DNA of 64,000 nucleotides, from contig OX328131.1 of the NCBI GenBank assembly GCA_946811695.1, forward strand, positions 12,371,141 to 12,435,140, given 5' to 3'. This document shows, in pieces, positions 1-11,609 of this stretch. How positions within the stretch are numbered: position 1 is the first letter of the stretch; every line of letters begins with the position of its first letter. This DNA comes from Gonocerus acuteangulatus. Lineage: Eukaryota > Arthropoda > Insecta > Hemiptera > Coreidae. A model generated the notes under the pieces. The model made no database searches and had not been told where the DNA came from. It worked only from the letters and a program-made list of their open reading frames with translations. Made by a program: the position numbers and the translations under genes.

Positions 1-800
1 TCATGGTTTACGCTAGTCTCAATTTCTGTCTGATATAAATTTCCTGCAATAACTAGCAAGTGTAAACCCACCCTTAGTCATTAGGTTAGTGGGACTTTAG
101 TGACCGCCTAAGGAGAGATGGAATTCATGCATTGTTTTCATGCTACAATTATCATTTAAAATGTTTACGTCTAGTTTTGTAATTATTTCATTAGAAAAAA
201 CATTACTGCTTCCGATTTGCAGTACGACCTTTGTTTTGTGATGATTACCTTGGATTTGAAAAATGCTTGTTGATAATTTCCAAAACCTCTGATGTAGTCG
301 GATGAAGAGGATGTACTGGGTGGAGTTCTTCGTCCAGGTTGAACATTTCATGCAGATATGGCTCAAGTTTTAGGTATCTGAAAGCATTAGTTCTAAATGA
401 TTAAAAAAAATGCACTTTGTAAAGGAGGGTGTTTTTATAACTGATGTGCAAGAAAAGCTCAGAATAGACACTCATAAATAATATTTTGGAATCAAAGGAA
501 AAGAAAAATGTTGTATTTATTGCTATATTGATAAACTCATTTCACTGACAATAAAAATGTACAACCTATCAAAAACTCCATTAGCATATGAGTAAATGAT
601 TAATGAAAGGCAAGAATTTTGTCCGTAAAAAGCTTCTATTGAGTCAAAAACCAAGCGATTTTGAATTTTTCCGATAATGCATCATTGCAGACAATTCAGC
701 ATGGCTTAACACATAAATCAAGCAAAAAGAATATTTTTCTAATTTTTTAATATCTATTTTATTCTAAGTAATATTTATTAACTATTTTTTTCTGTCAATT
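1..800. other. no gene recognised
   Basis: AT-rich sequence with only short chance open frames. I see no conserved protein motif, RNA gene or clear repeat boundary here. Confidence 0.5.
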
Positions 801-807
801 GAAGGTC

Positions 808-1110
808 CTGTTGCCTTGAGTTTTAAGGTGTAAGCAATCTTTTCCTAAAATCGTGGGATCGATTCCTAGTGGAGTGGAGACTTTTCTCTCAAAAAAAGAA
901 AAAGCATTACCTCTAACCTGACTAGAAAAGGCTGCAGGCAACCTGTAGGTAAAGTGTTCCACAAATCCAAGTTATATAAAATTGGACGTTAAAATTTAAT
1001 GAAAGATTGGTAACAAATTTGAAAAACCAAAACCAAGGGTGGCTAGGGCAATGATAAACGTGAACTTTGCCTCAAACAAAAAATAAATAAACAAACAAAC
1101 AAACAAACTA
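808..1110 (+). mobile_element. degenerate tRNA-derived SINE (family S1)
   Basis: A diverged tRNA-like head with a B-box-like GGGATCGATTCC is followed by the family body (CTTTTCTCTC plus AAAAGAAAAAGCATTACC) and the tail GGACGTTAAAATTTAA. The order matches the cleaner copies at 5446 and 14073. A (CAAA)n tract follows near 1090-1110. The A box is decayed, so this looks like an old copy. The right edge is uncertain. Confidence 0.6.
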
Positions 1111-2090
1111 TTCGGGCCATTTTGGCCGAATTTGGACATAGCCCTTGTAGCAGACGTTAGCAGTGCACCAGAAAAGCCTTCAGTGGATATGGGGGGGGGG
1201 AGGGAATTTTAATAAAATGTCTGGCATTTTAAAGTGGTTTTATTTTATTGACTGTTATTCTGGATATTTTATTAAAATCATTCGAGTTATTTTAGAAATC
1301 ACTAAATTTTTGTGGTTCAAATCCTATATGTGATAGGCTACTCTTCGAGTAGTATCTCTTGGAAGAAGCTCAATTTTTCAAACCTTCGACATATTTAAAA
1401 TACCATTGGTACACCATTTTTAAAGTCAATGGTGAGTTAAAGTCAATGCCGACAAGCTTACTGGCTAATCAAAAGTCGAATTTCCCGAGCGACAGTTATG
1501 TCTTGCTTTTTCTTTTTACGTTCGTATTAGCGTTCATTTGAAGGCACCTGAAGCAGCTCATTGTGCTGGATTCAAGTAGCCGTGCAGCTCTGAGAATTCC
1601 TTGGCAATGTCGCAGGATAAAGTTAACCAGCTTCGGCAAACAGCTTGCTCTCGAAGCAAAGAGCACGGATTTTTAATAAAAAAAAAAAAAATGTCTTAGA
1701 ATGGCTTCTTTGTGGAATTATCAATATTTTTTTGGGACTGATCTCAAAAACGTTTTATTAACCTGTCTAGAAAAATTGTTCAGCTGACCTACAGTTTGAC
1801 TTACCGAACATCAATTCAACGAGGCTATAATTCAACCATCTACGTAATGTTTACTGAAATGCATGTTGTTTGCACATACATATACAAAGTCAATTGGTAA
1901 GAAAAGGCTAATTGAACTCTTAGGAGCCATCATCTCTACAACTCTCACTCCAATTACCAACTTCGCCGATACCCTAATCAACTGTAGTGTTCGAGACAGA
2001 ATCATCTGAACGGCAGTACAACAGCAATCATAGACTTCGTAGAGTTCGTGTTGCTGATTGTGACCATACTTCTAGGGGAATATTATTTTG
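1111..2090. other. no gene recognised; simple tracts only
   Basis: Contains a short G-run near 1190-1203, an A-run near 1678-1691 and AT-rich sequence. No coding or RNA feature can be supported. TAGCAGACG near 1148-1156 resembles the SINE tail seen at 33129 but is too short to call. Confidence 0.4.
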
Positions 2091-2094
2091 CAGT

Positions 2095-2660
2095 TGCTGA
2101 AGAGGGTGCTGCACATATGAGTTTAATAACTTTGTATTGGCTCCAGGTAAGTCGTTTGTCAAGGGTAAGTCCCAGGTAGATAACTTGGGGTTTTCTTCTC
2201 AGATTTCACTCTGGCAAATATTGATGGAGGGGTATTTATATCTTCGAAGAGTGAATGCTATGGGAGGATTTTTCAAGATTAACTTTAATCCGCCATTTCG
2301 TGAACCATTGTTCAAGCAGTTGGAGGTGGGGTTGGAGGTGTTTGGAAGCAAGTGTAGGATCTGAATTGGATGAGAGGATGGCTGTATCGTCAGCGAAAGT
2401 AAAGAGGGATGTGGAATCATGGATGGGCATGTCAGCAGAGTACACGAGGAATAAGATAGGACTTAGGATGCCGCCTTTGGGAACACCAGCAAGCTGAGGA
2501 AAGGAAGAGGACAGAGATGATCCGAATGAGACATTGAATGATCTGCCAGAAAGGTAGGAATTTATTATAAGGTAATGAACTGTTACTTAAATGTATACAA
2601 ATTTGATTATCGACGTTGGTTCAGGTTTCTAACAAGGTCCAAAATGTATTAATCGCATTT
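2095..2660 (-). pseudogene. jockey-like LINE reverse transcriptase remnant
   Basis: Read on the minus strand, successive pieces match the reverse transcriptase of jockey-type non-LTR elements. They are LIINSYLSGRSFNV, then GVPKGGILSPILF (the PQG-LSP box, here PKG), then FTFADDTAILS (the FADD catalytic box), a QPHLQLLEQW helix, and VIYLGLTLDKRLTW (the thumb YLG-LD box). The order is correct, but at least one frameshift lies between the FADD and thumb pieces and a stop occurs near 2595. A possible upstream extension runs to about 2790. It is a dead fragment. Orientation and motif order make the family call firm; the exact clade is inferred. Confidence 0.82.
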
Positions 2661-2861
2661 TTGACTTCTCTGATTGTAGGAGGTTCTTTTTTGGCCACTT
2701 ATTCCTAAGGCTCATCATCAACGTTGTTTAATATTGGTTGAACTTCGGCTAAAATACTCTCCCAAGAAGAAGGGTCACATGTAGTAACGCACAGCCAACT
2801 TCCACGAAGTCTACGTTTGCAGATACAGCCGTTGAGACGATGTCCCGATCACTACTTTCGG

Positions 2862-3577
2862 TAAAAATGCAGTTTCCCGCCCTCCAAACCGATTTCTTTC
2901 AAACTTTGCACAATAACGTATTTTGATGCACTAAACACGAATACGATAAAAAAATACGTCGGATTTAACTAGGAAAGAAGTTATTAAGCACTAAAGTTCA
3001 CTGTTATGCAGGTTATGAGAGCTATTAATTATAGCGAGTTGGATTGACTGGGGTTTTGTTATCTTCTTGAGCGAGCGTAGCGAGCGGAAACGCATAGCAC
3101 GTATGTCCTTAAGCGACAGGTGAGGATGCCCTTAAAATTAACAATATTTTCGAATAAATGGTTTCAAATGAGAGTTCTCTGTTTCCCAATGTTACATATC
3201 TGCGCATGCGCGTGTTTACAAATACGCTGATGACGCCTAGTTTTATAACCTTCCTAACTTTAGTGCTTAATATTATATTCTATTAATTTTAGCGAGTTGG
3301 ATTGACTGGGGTTTTGTTATCTCCTTGAGCGAGCGTAGCGAGCGGAAACGCATAGCATGTATGCCTTAAAGTCGTAATTTATGCCTTAAAGTCGTCACAA
3401 ATTTAGTTGCTTACATTAGCTCTCATAACCTGCATAACAGTGAACTTTAGTGCTTAATAACTTCTTTCCTAGTTAAATCCGACGATTTTTTTTTAATGGA
3501 TTCGTGTTTAGTGCATCAAAATACGTTTGAAAGAAATCGGTTTGGAGGACGGGAAACTGCATTTTTACTCTACTTTC
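2862..3577. mobile_element. foldback element F1
   Basis: The left arm (about 2866-3030) begins AAAAATGCAGTTTCCCGCC and reads on through TGATGCACTAAACACGAAT to GGTTATGAGAGCT. The right arm (about 3413-3577) is its reverse complement. The interior holds two direct copies of a block around GCGAGTTGGATTGACTGGGG and GAGCGAGCGTAGCGAGCGG. There is no coding capacity. It is a hairpin-type non-autonomous DNA element of unknown superfamily. Confidence 0.85.
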
Positions 3578-3865
3578 AATTAGCGAAACGGTAGAGTTAT
3601 AGAAATCATGACTTCTGAGAATTAGGGTGGCCATACACGTTCAATTCCAATTTAAAGGGAGAGACTGCACAGTCCAATTGTAGACACACTGTCCCAACAT
3701 CTAAGGTCTGTACAGTTAATCTTTTGGTTTTATCATTCTATTTCGATGGACCAAATCGGTGACCCCACCAATGTTTACTACCCTTGTTAGAATACTTGAG
3801 GAGTACTTTGGAAGGATGTTTTCGGCTCTTGAACATGCGATTGGGCCGATGTAAAAAAATACGGG

Positions 3866-4585
3866 TAAAAATGCAGTTTCCAGCCCTCCAAACCGATTTC
3901 TTTCAAATTTTGCACAATAACGTATTTTGATGCACTAAACACAAATACGATAAAAAAAAACGTCGGATATAACTAGGAAAGATGTTATTAAGCTCTTAAG
4001 TTCACTGTTATGCAGGTTATGAGAGCTATTAATTATAGCGAGTTGGATTGACTGGGGTTTTGTTATTTTCTTGAGCGAGCGTAGCGAGCGGAAACGCATA
4101 GCACGTATGCCCTTAAGCGACAGAGGACGATGCCCTTAAAATTGAAATATTTTCGAATAAATGGTTTCTGAACATTTCAAATGAGAGTTCTCTGTTTCCC
4201 AATGTTACATATCTGCGCGTGCGCGTGTTTACAAATACGCTGATGACGCCTAGTTTTATAACCTTCCTAACTTTAGTGCTTAATATTATATTATATTAAT
4301 TTTAGCGAGTTGGATTGACTGGGGTTTTGTTATCTTCTTGAGCGAGCGTAGCGAGCGGAAACGCATAGGATGTATGCCTTAAAGTCGTCATTTACGCCTT
4401 AAAGTCGTCACAAATTTAGTTGTTTACATTAGCTCTCATAACCTGCATAACAGTGAACTTTAAGTGCTTAATAACTTCTTTCCTAGTTAAATCCGACGAT
4501 TTTTTTTTTTAACGGATTCGTGTTTAGTGCATCAAAATACGTTTGAAAGAAATCGGTTTGGAGGGCGGGAAACTGCATTTTTACC
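3866..4585. mobile_element. foldback element F2 (duplicate of F1)
   Basis: Same structure as F1: left arm 3870-4030, right arm about 4428-4585, with the same two internal GCGAGTTGGATTGACTGGGG blocks. It moved with the surrounding ~1 kb duplication rather than by its own transposition, because the sequence beyond both ends is duplicated too. Confidence 0.85.
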
Positions 4586-5445
4586 CTACTTTCAATTGAA
4601 GAAACGGTAGAGTTATAGAAACCATGACTTCTGAGAATTAAGGTGGTCATACACGTTCAATTCAAATTTAAAGGGAGAGACTGCACAGTCCAATTGTAGA
4701 CACACTGTCCCAACATCTAAGGTCTGTACAGTTAATCTTTTGGTTTTATCATTCTATTTCGATGGACCAAATCGGGGTAATACTGAAGGAGTGTGTCCTC
4801 AGCACCGATCTTTTGGTTTTATCATTCTATTTCGATGGACCAAATCGGTGACCCCACCAATGTTTACTACCTTGTTAGAATACTTGAGGAGTACTTTGGA
4901 AGGATGTTTTCAGCTCTTGAACGTGCGATTGGGCCGATGTAAAAAAATACGTATCGATTATTTTCACGTGTTTAATAAATATACAAAGTTTCATAAAATT
5001 CGGCTCCGAACACTTGAGGATGTTCCCTTGTAAGTAATGAGATGGGAGAACATGGTGAAGGGATTCCACACCCCCGATTGCCCTTTCTGCACACAGAAAA
5101 AATCAGCGTAAAAGGACTATACATGAAAAACAACTATACCGAATGCATCAAAACAAATATGTGGCCAATCCTTACCTGTATAGATACAACTTAGCTGGAC
5201 TAACAAACATCGGTATAACGGAAGGGTCCACATTGTAGAAATCACGATTAGGTAGCTTATGATACTGCTTCTTGTATAGCGGGTCCAACGAGCTATCGTG
5301 AATCATCCCCTTGTAGTGCCACGGATTCCGTTTTTCGATGAGTGGCATATTTTATATCCTCTAACTTGCTAATTGTCAAAAGTATTTTTGATAATTATGT
5401 CATTAAATTTAAACACATGCGCAATATGATATGTATAACAACTCT

Positions 5446-5665
5446 AACCCGGTAGCCGTGAGGGTTAAGGCGTGAGCACTTAACACTCCGTGCCAAAGGT
5501 CGTGGGTTCGATTCCCACTAGGGGCGGTGGCTTTTCTTTCGAAAAAAGAAAAGGCATCACCCCTATCCTGGGTAGAAAAGGGTGGTAACCTATAGATAAC
5601 CCGTCCTAAAAATTCGTAGTTAATAATAAATGGACGTTAAAATTTAAATAAATAACAACTCTAAA
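5446..5665 (+). mobile_element. tRNA-derived SINE, well preserved (family S1)
   Basis: The head carries an A-box-like TAGCCGTGAGGG and a B box GGGTTCGATTCCC at tRNA-like spacing. The body follows (CTTTTCTTTCGAAAAAAG, GGCATCACCCCTATCCTGG), then AAAGGGTGGTAACCTATAG and the tail ATAATAAATGGACGTTAAAA. Pol III promoter boxes are intact by eye. The AAAGGGTGGTAACC middle block also occurs in the 5S-headed SINE at 43594. Confidence 0.88.
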
Positions 5666-5836
5666 CTGGTCCCAAAACGTAGATTCAATTTCTACTAGAA
5701 TATTATGGACTCTACGGTTTTTGGCGCGTTTCCTCGCTCAGATGGCGTACTATGAAAGAAGATAAATGCCGAATAGCAAAATGTCACGTTTCAGAACCTA
5801 AAATAACGAACAAATCGGTAGTGAAAGTTTCTATTC

Positions 5837-6402
5837 AAATATGGGTAAATGTCAAGGAGCGTGGTCTCCACGCCGATTCTTTTGAAACTTTGCACTATTA
5901 CGTATTTTGATGCACTAAACACGAATCCGTTAAAAAAAAAAGGTCGCTTTTCACTAGGAAAGAAGTTATGAAACATTTAAGTTCACTGTTATGAAGGTTA
6001 GGGAAGAATGCCTTGGACGACTTTTGGGCCATAGAATTCTTTTCATTTCTGCGAGTTGGATTGACTAAGGGTTTTGATGTTTTCTTGAGCGAGCGGAAAC
6101 GCATAGCACGTATGCCCAAAAGCGACAATTTACGACCAAGTCAGCTACCACAAGGTGAGTCTAAATTTCAATTACACTTCGTCATTAAGGACTATTGCGC
6201 ATGCGCGTGTTTACAAATTCGCCGTTAACCCGTCTTTTATAACCTCCATAACAGTGAACTTTAGTGTTTCATAACTTCTTTCCTAGTGAAAAGCGACCTT
6301 TTTTTTTAACGGATTCGTGTTTAGTGCATCAAAATACATTATAGTGCAAAGTTTCAAAAGAATCGGCGTGGAGACCACGCTCCTTGACATTTACCCAAAT
6401 AT
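5837..6402. mobile_element. foldback element F3 (subfamily variant)
   Basis: Arms begin GGGTAAATGTCAAGGAGCG and end with its reverse complement CGCTCCTTGACATTTACCC. They continue inward through the same TGATGCACTAAACACGAAT core as F1, F2 and F4. The outer ~45 bp of the arms differ from F1/F2, so this is a separate subfamily. The interior keeps the GAGCGAGCGGAAACGCATAGC block once. Confidence 0.82.
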
Positions 6403-6427
6403 GTATATACATATTTACCAATCTACA

Positions 6428-7573
6428 GATAAAAATGCAGTTTCCAGCCCTCCAAACCGATTTATTTCAAACTTTGCACAATAACGTATTTTGATGCACT
6501 AAACACGAATACGATAATAAAAACGTCGGATTTAACTAGGAAAGAAGTTATTAAGCACTTAAGTTCACTGTTGTGCAGGTTATGAGAGCTAATGTAAACA
6601 ACTAAATTTGTCAACATACGCATGCGCGGGTATGGAAAAATTCGTAATAAGGAAATTTAATTGAAATTTACCATAAATTATCGAAATTCATCAGCAGTTA
6701 TTTATTTACAATCATTTTTTTAAATAATGAAACACTCTTCACATTTCTTGTTTCGTTCATGAACCTATATATCAGAAATCCCTTAATAATTAGCTAATGC
6801 CTTTATAATTATCGTTCTAATTCGCGCCTACCGAACTTCAATTGTCAACAAGTCAATTGTCTAAGCTAAGAGAGATGTCTTGGAGGATTAGAAGAATGTC
6901 TAGGACGACTTTAAGGGCATACATGCTATGCGTTTCCGCTTGCTCCGCTCGCTCAAAAAGATAACAAAACCCCAGTCAATCCAACTCGCTAAAATTAATA
7001 GAATTCTATTAGTTTTAGCGAGTTGGATTGACTGGGGTTTTGTTATTTTCTTGAGCGAGCGGAAACGCATAGCACGTATGCCCTTAAGCGACAGGTGACG
7101 ACGGGTGAGGATGCCCTTAAAATTAACAATATCTTTGAATAAATGCTTTCTGAACATTTGAAATGACAGTTCTCTGTTTCCCAATGTTGCATATCTGCGC
7201 ATGCGCGTGTTTACAAATTCGCTGATGCCTAGTTTTATAACCTTCCTAACTTTAGTGCTTAATATTATAGTCTATTAATTTTAGCGAGTTGGATTGACTG
7301 GGGTTTTGTTATCTTTTTGAGCGAGCGTAGCGAGCGGAAACGCATCGCATGTATGCCTTAAAGTCATGTATGCCTTAAAGTCGTCACAAATTTAGTTGTT
7401 TACATTAGCTCTTATAACCTGCATAACAGTGAACTTAACTGCTTAATAAGTTCTTTCCTAGTCAAATCCGACGTTTTTTCTTATAGTATTCGTGCTTAGT
7501 GCATCAAAATACGTTATTGTGCAAAGTTTGAAAGAAATCGGTTTGGAGGGCTGGAAACTGCATTTTTACCGAA
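6428..7573. mobile_element. foldback element F4 with internal insert
   Basis: The left arm (6428-6595) and right arm (about 7400-7570) match the F1 arms in inverted orientation. Between them lies extra AT-rich sequence (about 6620-6890). After it comes a local near-perfect palindrome (about 6945-7060) made of two inverted copies of the GCGAGTTGGATTGACTGGGG / GAGCGAGCGGAAACGC block. The palindrome makes this copy more complex than F1. Confidence 0.78.
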
Positions 7574-7859
7574 AAAAATGTGCTTACGTATTAGCTTCAA
7601 CGCAGCTTAGAGGTGTCCATCTCGTTCAGAGATCTGGATCAATAGCGTCTTGTTTACTTTCTGTTTTCAGCGCAATACACTTGTATATTTGTCTTTTTTA
7701 TGCGATTTCTTTTCATTGCTTGAGTTCTTAGTTGTTGAGTTGTTTGTGTTCTTTGGCCTGGTTCATGTTTCTGCAAGGAAAATGCGTCTTTGGGATTTAC
7801 CTACAAGTGACAAAGATGCTAAATTTCATATCGGGCCATTTTCCACCGAATAAAAAGTG

Positions 7860-8010
7860 ATCTATATTATCAGCGAAATGGATCGACTAGAGTTTCGATA
7901 TAACCTTGAGCGAGCGGAAACGCATAGCAATTGTGCCATTAACATAAATACTGTGCGTTTCCTTAAGGTTATATCGGAAATATAGTCAACCCAAATCGTT
8001 GATAATCCCT
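7860..8010. repeat. imperfect hairpin with the foldback motif
   Basis: ATTATCAGCGAAATGGATCGACTAGAGTTTCGATATAACCTT-type sequence on the left is matched in inverse orientation by AAGGTTATATCGGAAATATAG and CAACCCAAATCGTTGATAAT on the right. The centre carries GAGCGAGCGGAAACGCATAGC, shared with F1-F4. It is probably a small, diverged relative. Confidence 0.6.
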
Positions 8011-8141
8011 TCGCCAAATTGGCCAAAATTCAATTGATGCCAGCGCGGATGATCCAGATTCAAAATAACCAAACACCATCGAAATTAAATTTGCAATGCC
8101 TGTAACCCACTGTATCTTACTCACCTATTAATATCAGAGTA

Positions 8142-8870
8142 TAAAAATTCGATAACCCCCCTGATACCTCTACATTGGACCCGACCCGATCCGATCCGAT
8201 AGCCACTTACTGTCGAAAGAAAAACAAACACATGCATCTCAATATGGAGGTGCCTACATTGGACCCGACCCGATCCGATAGCCACTTACTGTCGAAAGAA
8301 AAACAAACACATGCATCTCAATATGGAGGTGCCTACATTGGTCCCGAACCGATCCGATTCGATCCGTTCCGATGGCCACCGATTCTCGCCATTCAAACTT
8401 GTTTGTTTCTAGACCTATTTCGGACCGAGGAAGCAAAATGGCGCCAAACCACAAATTTTGTTTCAAAAAGGTCTACATCTTAACCGATTTCAATGCATTT
8501 TTTTGTTAAATGAAAGCTAATGACATTTACAACAATTTTGTCAACTCACATTCTTGTTTTTTGTTTCCCTTGTTTACTTAATTATGTGGAAAGACGTTTT
8601 TAACCATACAATGCGTATACCCTTCTAATGTTTATAACCTGCCAATGCTTATAACCTTCTAGCTACCTTTCTTATAAATAATTTTAAAATATGAATTCTA
8701 ATACTTCTCTTACCTCCAACATTCAACCTAATCGAAGGTTTCTATGCTATATTAGGTGGTATTTCATAAATGAATCACACATTTCACTTCACTAAGAGGT
8801 CATTATTGACGAGCTGTGAATAAATCGGATCGGATCGTGTGGGGACCAATGCAGGCACCCACGTCGGCAG
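8142..8870. mobile_element. GATCCGAT-rich inverted-repeat element D1
   Basis: The left end carries GTGCCTACATTGGTCCCGA and clustered CCGATCCGAT. The right end near 8825-8870 is the inverted counterpart (ATCGGATCG, then GGGACCAATGCAGGCAC). The left terminal block is duplicated directly about 80-84 bp apart at 8174, 8258 and 8338. A further inverted GGATCGGATCGGGG block lies at 8890-8935. The superfamily is not recognised. A homologous element lies at 12711-14515. Confidence 0.65.
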
Positions 8871-9061
8871 CTCTCGGCCAATGAAAAACGGATCGGATCG
8901 GGGGATAAATACGGGTCGATCTAGGTGCAGCCTTACCCAGTTTGACTCATGTCTCTTTTAAATCATTTAAAATATAGATTGTAATAATTTGAAGACTGTG
9001 GTATTAATAAGTGTGTGAGATATAGTGGGTTCAAGGTATAAATTTTGAAATCCTTTTTTTT

Positions 9062-9690
9062 TTTTTTTTCAGAGATTTCCTGATGATGGCTTATAGCCGA
9101 AATAGGTAGGGAAAGGAAGCAGAGTTTCGAAAGGGACGGACTCTTCAGAGGTCTCGAAGAAAAGCTGCGACACGCAAGGAAGATAAAGTTAAAGGTATGA
9201 AAAATTAATTTGTTTTTCTATTTTTGCATATCAGTATTTTCTAAAAAAAGTTGTTTTTTTTGTCAATACTATCCTCTTAGTTTAATGTAAACTAAAGGAA
9301 TTAAGTTTCACTGACACAGCTGCGACTATATTATACACAAGTGTGGAATTGTTTTATTATTTTTTTGTATTCTTTTATGTTCTATTCAAATTGTATTGTA
9401 TTTCATGTTACTACTTTTACTTTTTTTATTAACTGTGGACATTTCAATTTTTTTTCTTGTTTAAATTTGAGCATGTCGCCTTTGTTGCGAAGCTCTTGAA
9501 ATAAATAAATAAATAAATTATATCCGAAATATTGTGTTCAATTAGTAAAATAAAAAATGGGAAACCTGAATAACTTAGTGTAGGTCTCCAAAAATTGGTA
9601 GCACTTATCAAATCGATATTAAAATATTTTTCAAGTGTTCCTTCATTAGTGGAATCTGAATAGCTTACATTCTTTCAAAAATTGCTATAA
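9062..9690. repeat. repeat with a hammerhead-like core at its left edge
   Basis: Just after a T-run, 9071-9095 reads CTGATGATGGC-TTATA-GCCGAAA. This has the CUGAUGA, short stem and GAAA layout of a hammerhead ribozyme core. Further right (about 9520-9690) the sequence is homologous, in reverse orientation, to the inverted-repeat element at 58915-59310, which holds a diverged copy of the same motif. A clean stem III with a UH cleavage site is not visible, so activity is doubtful. Confidence 0.4.
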
Positions 9691-10033
9691 GCAAATGTAG
9701 TGAAGCCAACTGCAGACAACAGGAAAGAAGAGAGCGAGAGAGCGTTACCGAAGGAATGTGCGGTGACTTGCATAGGCCTGAATGCAACATGATTCCCGAT
9801 GCACACAATGTACTATGCACACGGCTCTTGGAAGCATCTAGAAGCAGAGGTAGAGAAAGCTGTGGAAGGAAGGAGGACGAGAAATCGGGACGTGGGCCTG
9901 ACCCACCTGTACGAGCCTCCTAAGTGAAAACCAGTATAGCGGCGGCCAAACCCGGAGAAAAAACTTATCTTATTCTAAGTATAAAGATATGCCCGCGGAA
10001 TGCTCCTCATAACAGAGCACCGAGTGATAAGGG

Positions 10034-11135
10034 ACTGAAGTGACACCAAACATTTAATGAAAGAAATAACAAGGGAAGAAATAAAATTTAAAGTTGGATG
10101 GTGGAAAGAATGGCACCGAATCGCTGCTGAGAACAACATAGAACTTGACCTGGACCTAGAATATGTTGATACATGGACAGAGCAACTGACAAAACTCACA
10201 AGTAAAATACTAGAAACTGAGATAGACTTATTTCACCAACGTGTTACTGAATCAACCTCCAGACAGCTGTACAGAGAACTAATACCGAAAAGACTTGAAG
10301 CGGCAGATTATTTAAAAGATAACAGGTTCCCAAAGCTAAGAAGTTGGGCCTTTAAAGTGAAAACGGAAGTACTCTCATTGAATGATAGACCTTGGAGGGA
10401 AGGAAGAAAAAAGCTTTGATCTCTTTGTAATCTGGAAGAAAATGAAACCATGTTCCATTTCCTGACCAGGTGTCCGATACTGGAGGAATTCAGAAGGAGA
10501 TGGCTGGGAAAGGACATAGACGGCACCAAAATAGTAACTTTACTGACGACAGAGGACTGGTACAAGGTGGCGGGGTACGAACGAGACGCAACTAAATACA
10601 GAAAAACACTTACAGACAAATTTAATTACTGACACAACAAAAGCAAAGGAAACCATAAAGACGGAACACAGACACAGAGATACGCAATCAATTCTCATGA
10701 ATACCTTTAACAAATTGATTATATTCAAAATCTAAATTATATAGAGATTGGACAGACTTCGGCATGACGGTCAGTCTTGACTTTTGTCTAAAGATGTTTT
10801 TTAATCACTTAACGATGACACTTCTTACTTATTTTTTGTTGGTTCTGTTTATTATTTATTATTATTTATTTATGATTTTTTTTCTCTTATTTCGTAATAA
10901 TCATTATTTTTTGTGATGGATTTATGCAGAAAGGAAAATTGTTAATGTTTATAAATAATTTACATTCATGTTTAAAACTATTGAAACACACACATTTTCT
11001 GTTTGTAAATTATTTATTTGTTAATTATCTTTAAACATTCATATTTAAAATAATTGGAACCATTGTCATATATTATGTTTGTATTATTATTATTTTTTTT
11101 TTTTGTTCTTAAATAAACATCTGTATTCATTCATT
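10034..11135 (+). mobile_element. 5'-truncated LINE insertion with 14-bp target duplication
   Basis: The insert is flanked by perfect direct copies of CCGAGTGATAAGGG (10020-10033 and 11136-11149), a target-site duplication typical of target-primed reverse transcription. From 10057 to 10632 it encodes the C-terminal part of a LINE ORF2 in one frame with a single internal TGA at 10417-10419. Readable segments are FKVGWWKEWHRIA near the start, then LCNLEENETMFHFLTRCPI, the C-x-H-C knuckle usual near LINE C-termini. The rest is an AT-rich 3' UTR ending in a short ATTC repeat. The reverse transcriptase domain is missing. It is dead on arrival, with one later stop. Confidence 0.9.
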
Positions 11136-11149
11136 CCGAGTGATAAGGG

Positions 11150-11250
11150 TCGAGTAAGTAGGGGACCTCAACTCGTACAGCTTTACTGTTGTCATTTGCA
11201 AGCAAGGTTCTATACATATACACGAGTGGATATTACAAAGTTATGTGGAC
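11150..11250. other. short unique spacer
   Basis: Sequence between the LINE target duplication and the 5S-like SINE head. No feature is supported. Confidence 0.4.
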
Positions 11251-11375
11251 AACCGCTATAGCCACTTTGAATGCACCGGTTCCCGTTGATCACCGAAGTT
11301 AAGCAACGCCGGGTGTGGCTATTACTTGAATGGGTGACCGGCCACGTGGTGTTGGCACTATAAAAGGTTGGCAAT
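11250..11375 (+). mobile_element. 5S rRNA-derived SINE head (copy 1)
   Basis: The stretch includes TGAATGCACCGGTTCCCGT, GATCACCGAAGTTAAGCAAC and GAATGGGTGACCGGCCACG, the conserved parts of eukaryotic 5S rRNA including the internal A-box/C-box control region. The 5S loop normally between GGGTGACC and the 3' stem is shortened, and the same change occurs at 43594. So this is a SINE head and not a 5S gene. The ATAAAAGGTTGGCAATTTG that follows resembles the shared SINE middle block. Confidence 0.85.
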
Positions 11376-11609
11376 TTGTAGAAAGCATAATCGTATTCAA
11401 TGTGTTTAATTTTTTAGAATATATGCAACTCCTAAATAAACTATGATTCTTGTCGGTCATGGCCAGGGGTTAAAGTAAACAAAAACCTGGTTATGTCCAA
11501 CAATCGGGAATCTTGTTCAAGGTAACTTAATTATATGTATATAAATTAAGTAACAAAATTTTAGAAATTTCATTATTCAGTATTTTTTTTTAAACCGTAT
11601 CAAAAAATG

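Larger units (their letters stand above)
2862..4950. repeat. ~1 kb tandem segmental duplication (2 copies)
   Basis: Unit 1 (about 2862-3865) and unit 2 (about 3866-4950) carry the same content in the same order: a foldback element (F1 or F2), then a block starting near GGCCATACACGTTCAATTC and ending at GGGCCGATGTAAAAAAATACG. Unit 2 is longer because a ~70-bp block containing TTTTGGTTTTATCATTC is repeated within it (4737-4780 and 4809-4850). A point difference recurs in every stretch compared, so the duplication is not very recent. Confidence 0.85.

Noticed and set aside
5449..5525. Functional tRNA gene
   Set aside because: Promoter boxes are present, but the sequence continues into a body and tail repeated at 14073 and 808, and no acceptor stem closes cleanly.
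11250..11375. 5S rRNA gene
   Set aside because: Only the 5' and central parts match, the 3' region is shortened as in the other copies, and a SINE-like tail follows. Treated as SINE heads.
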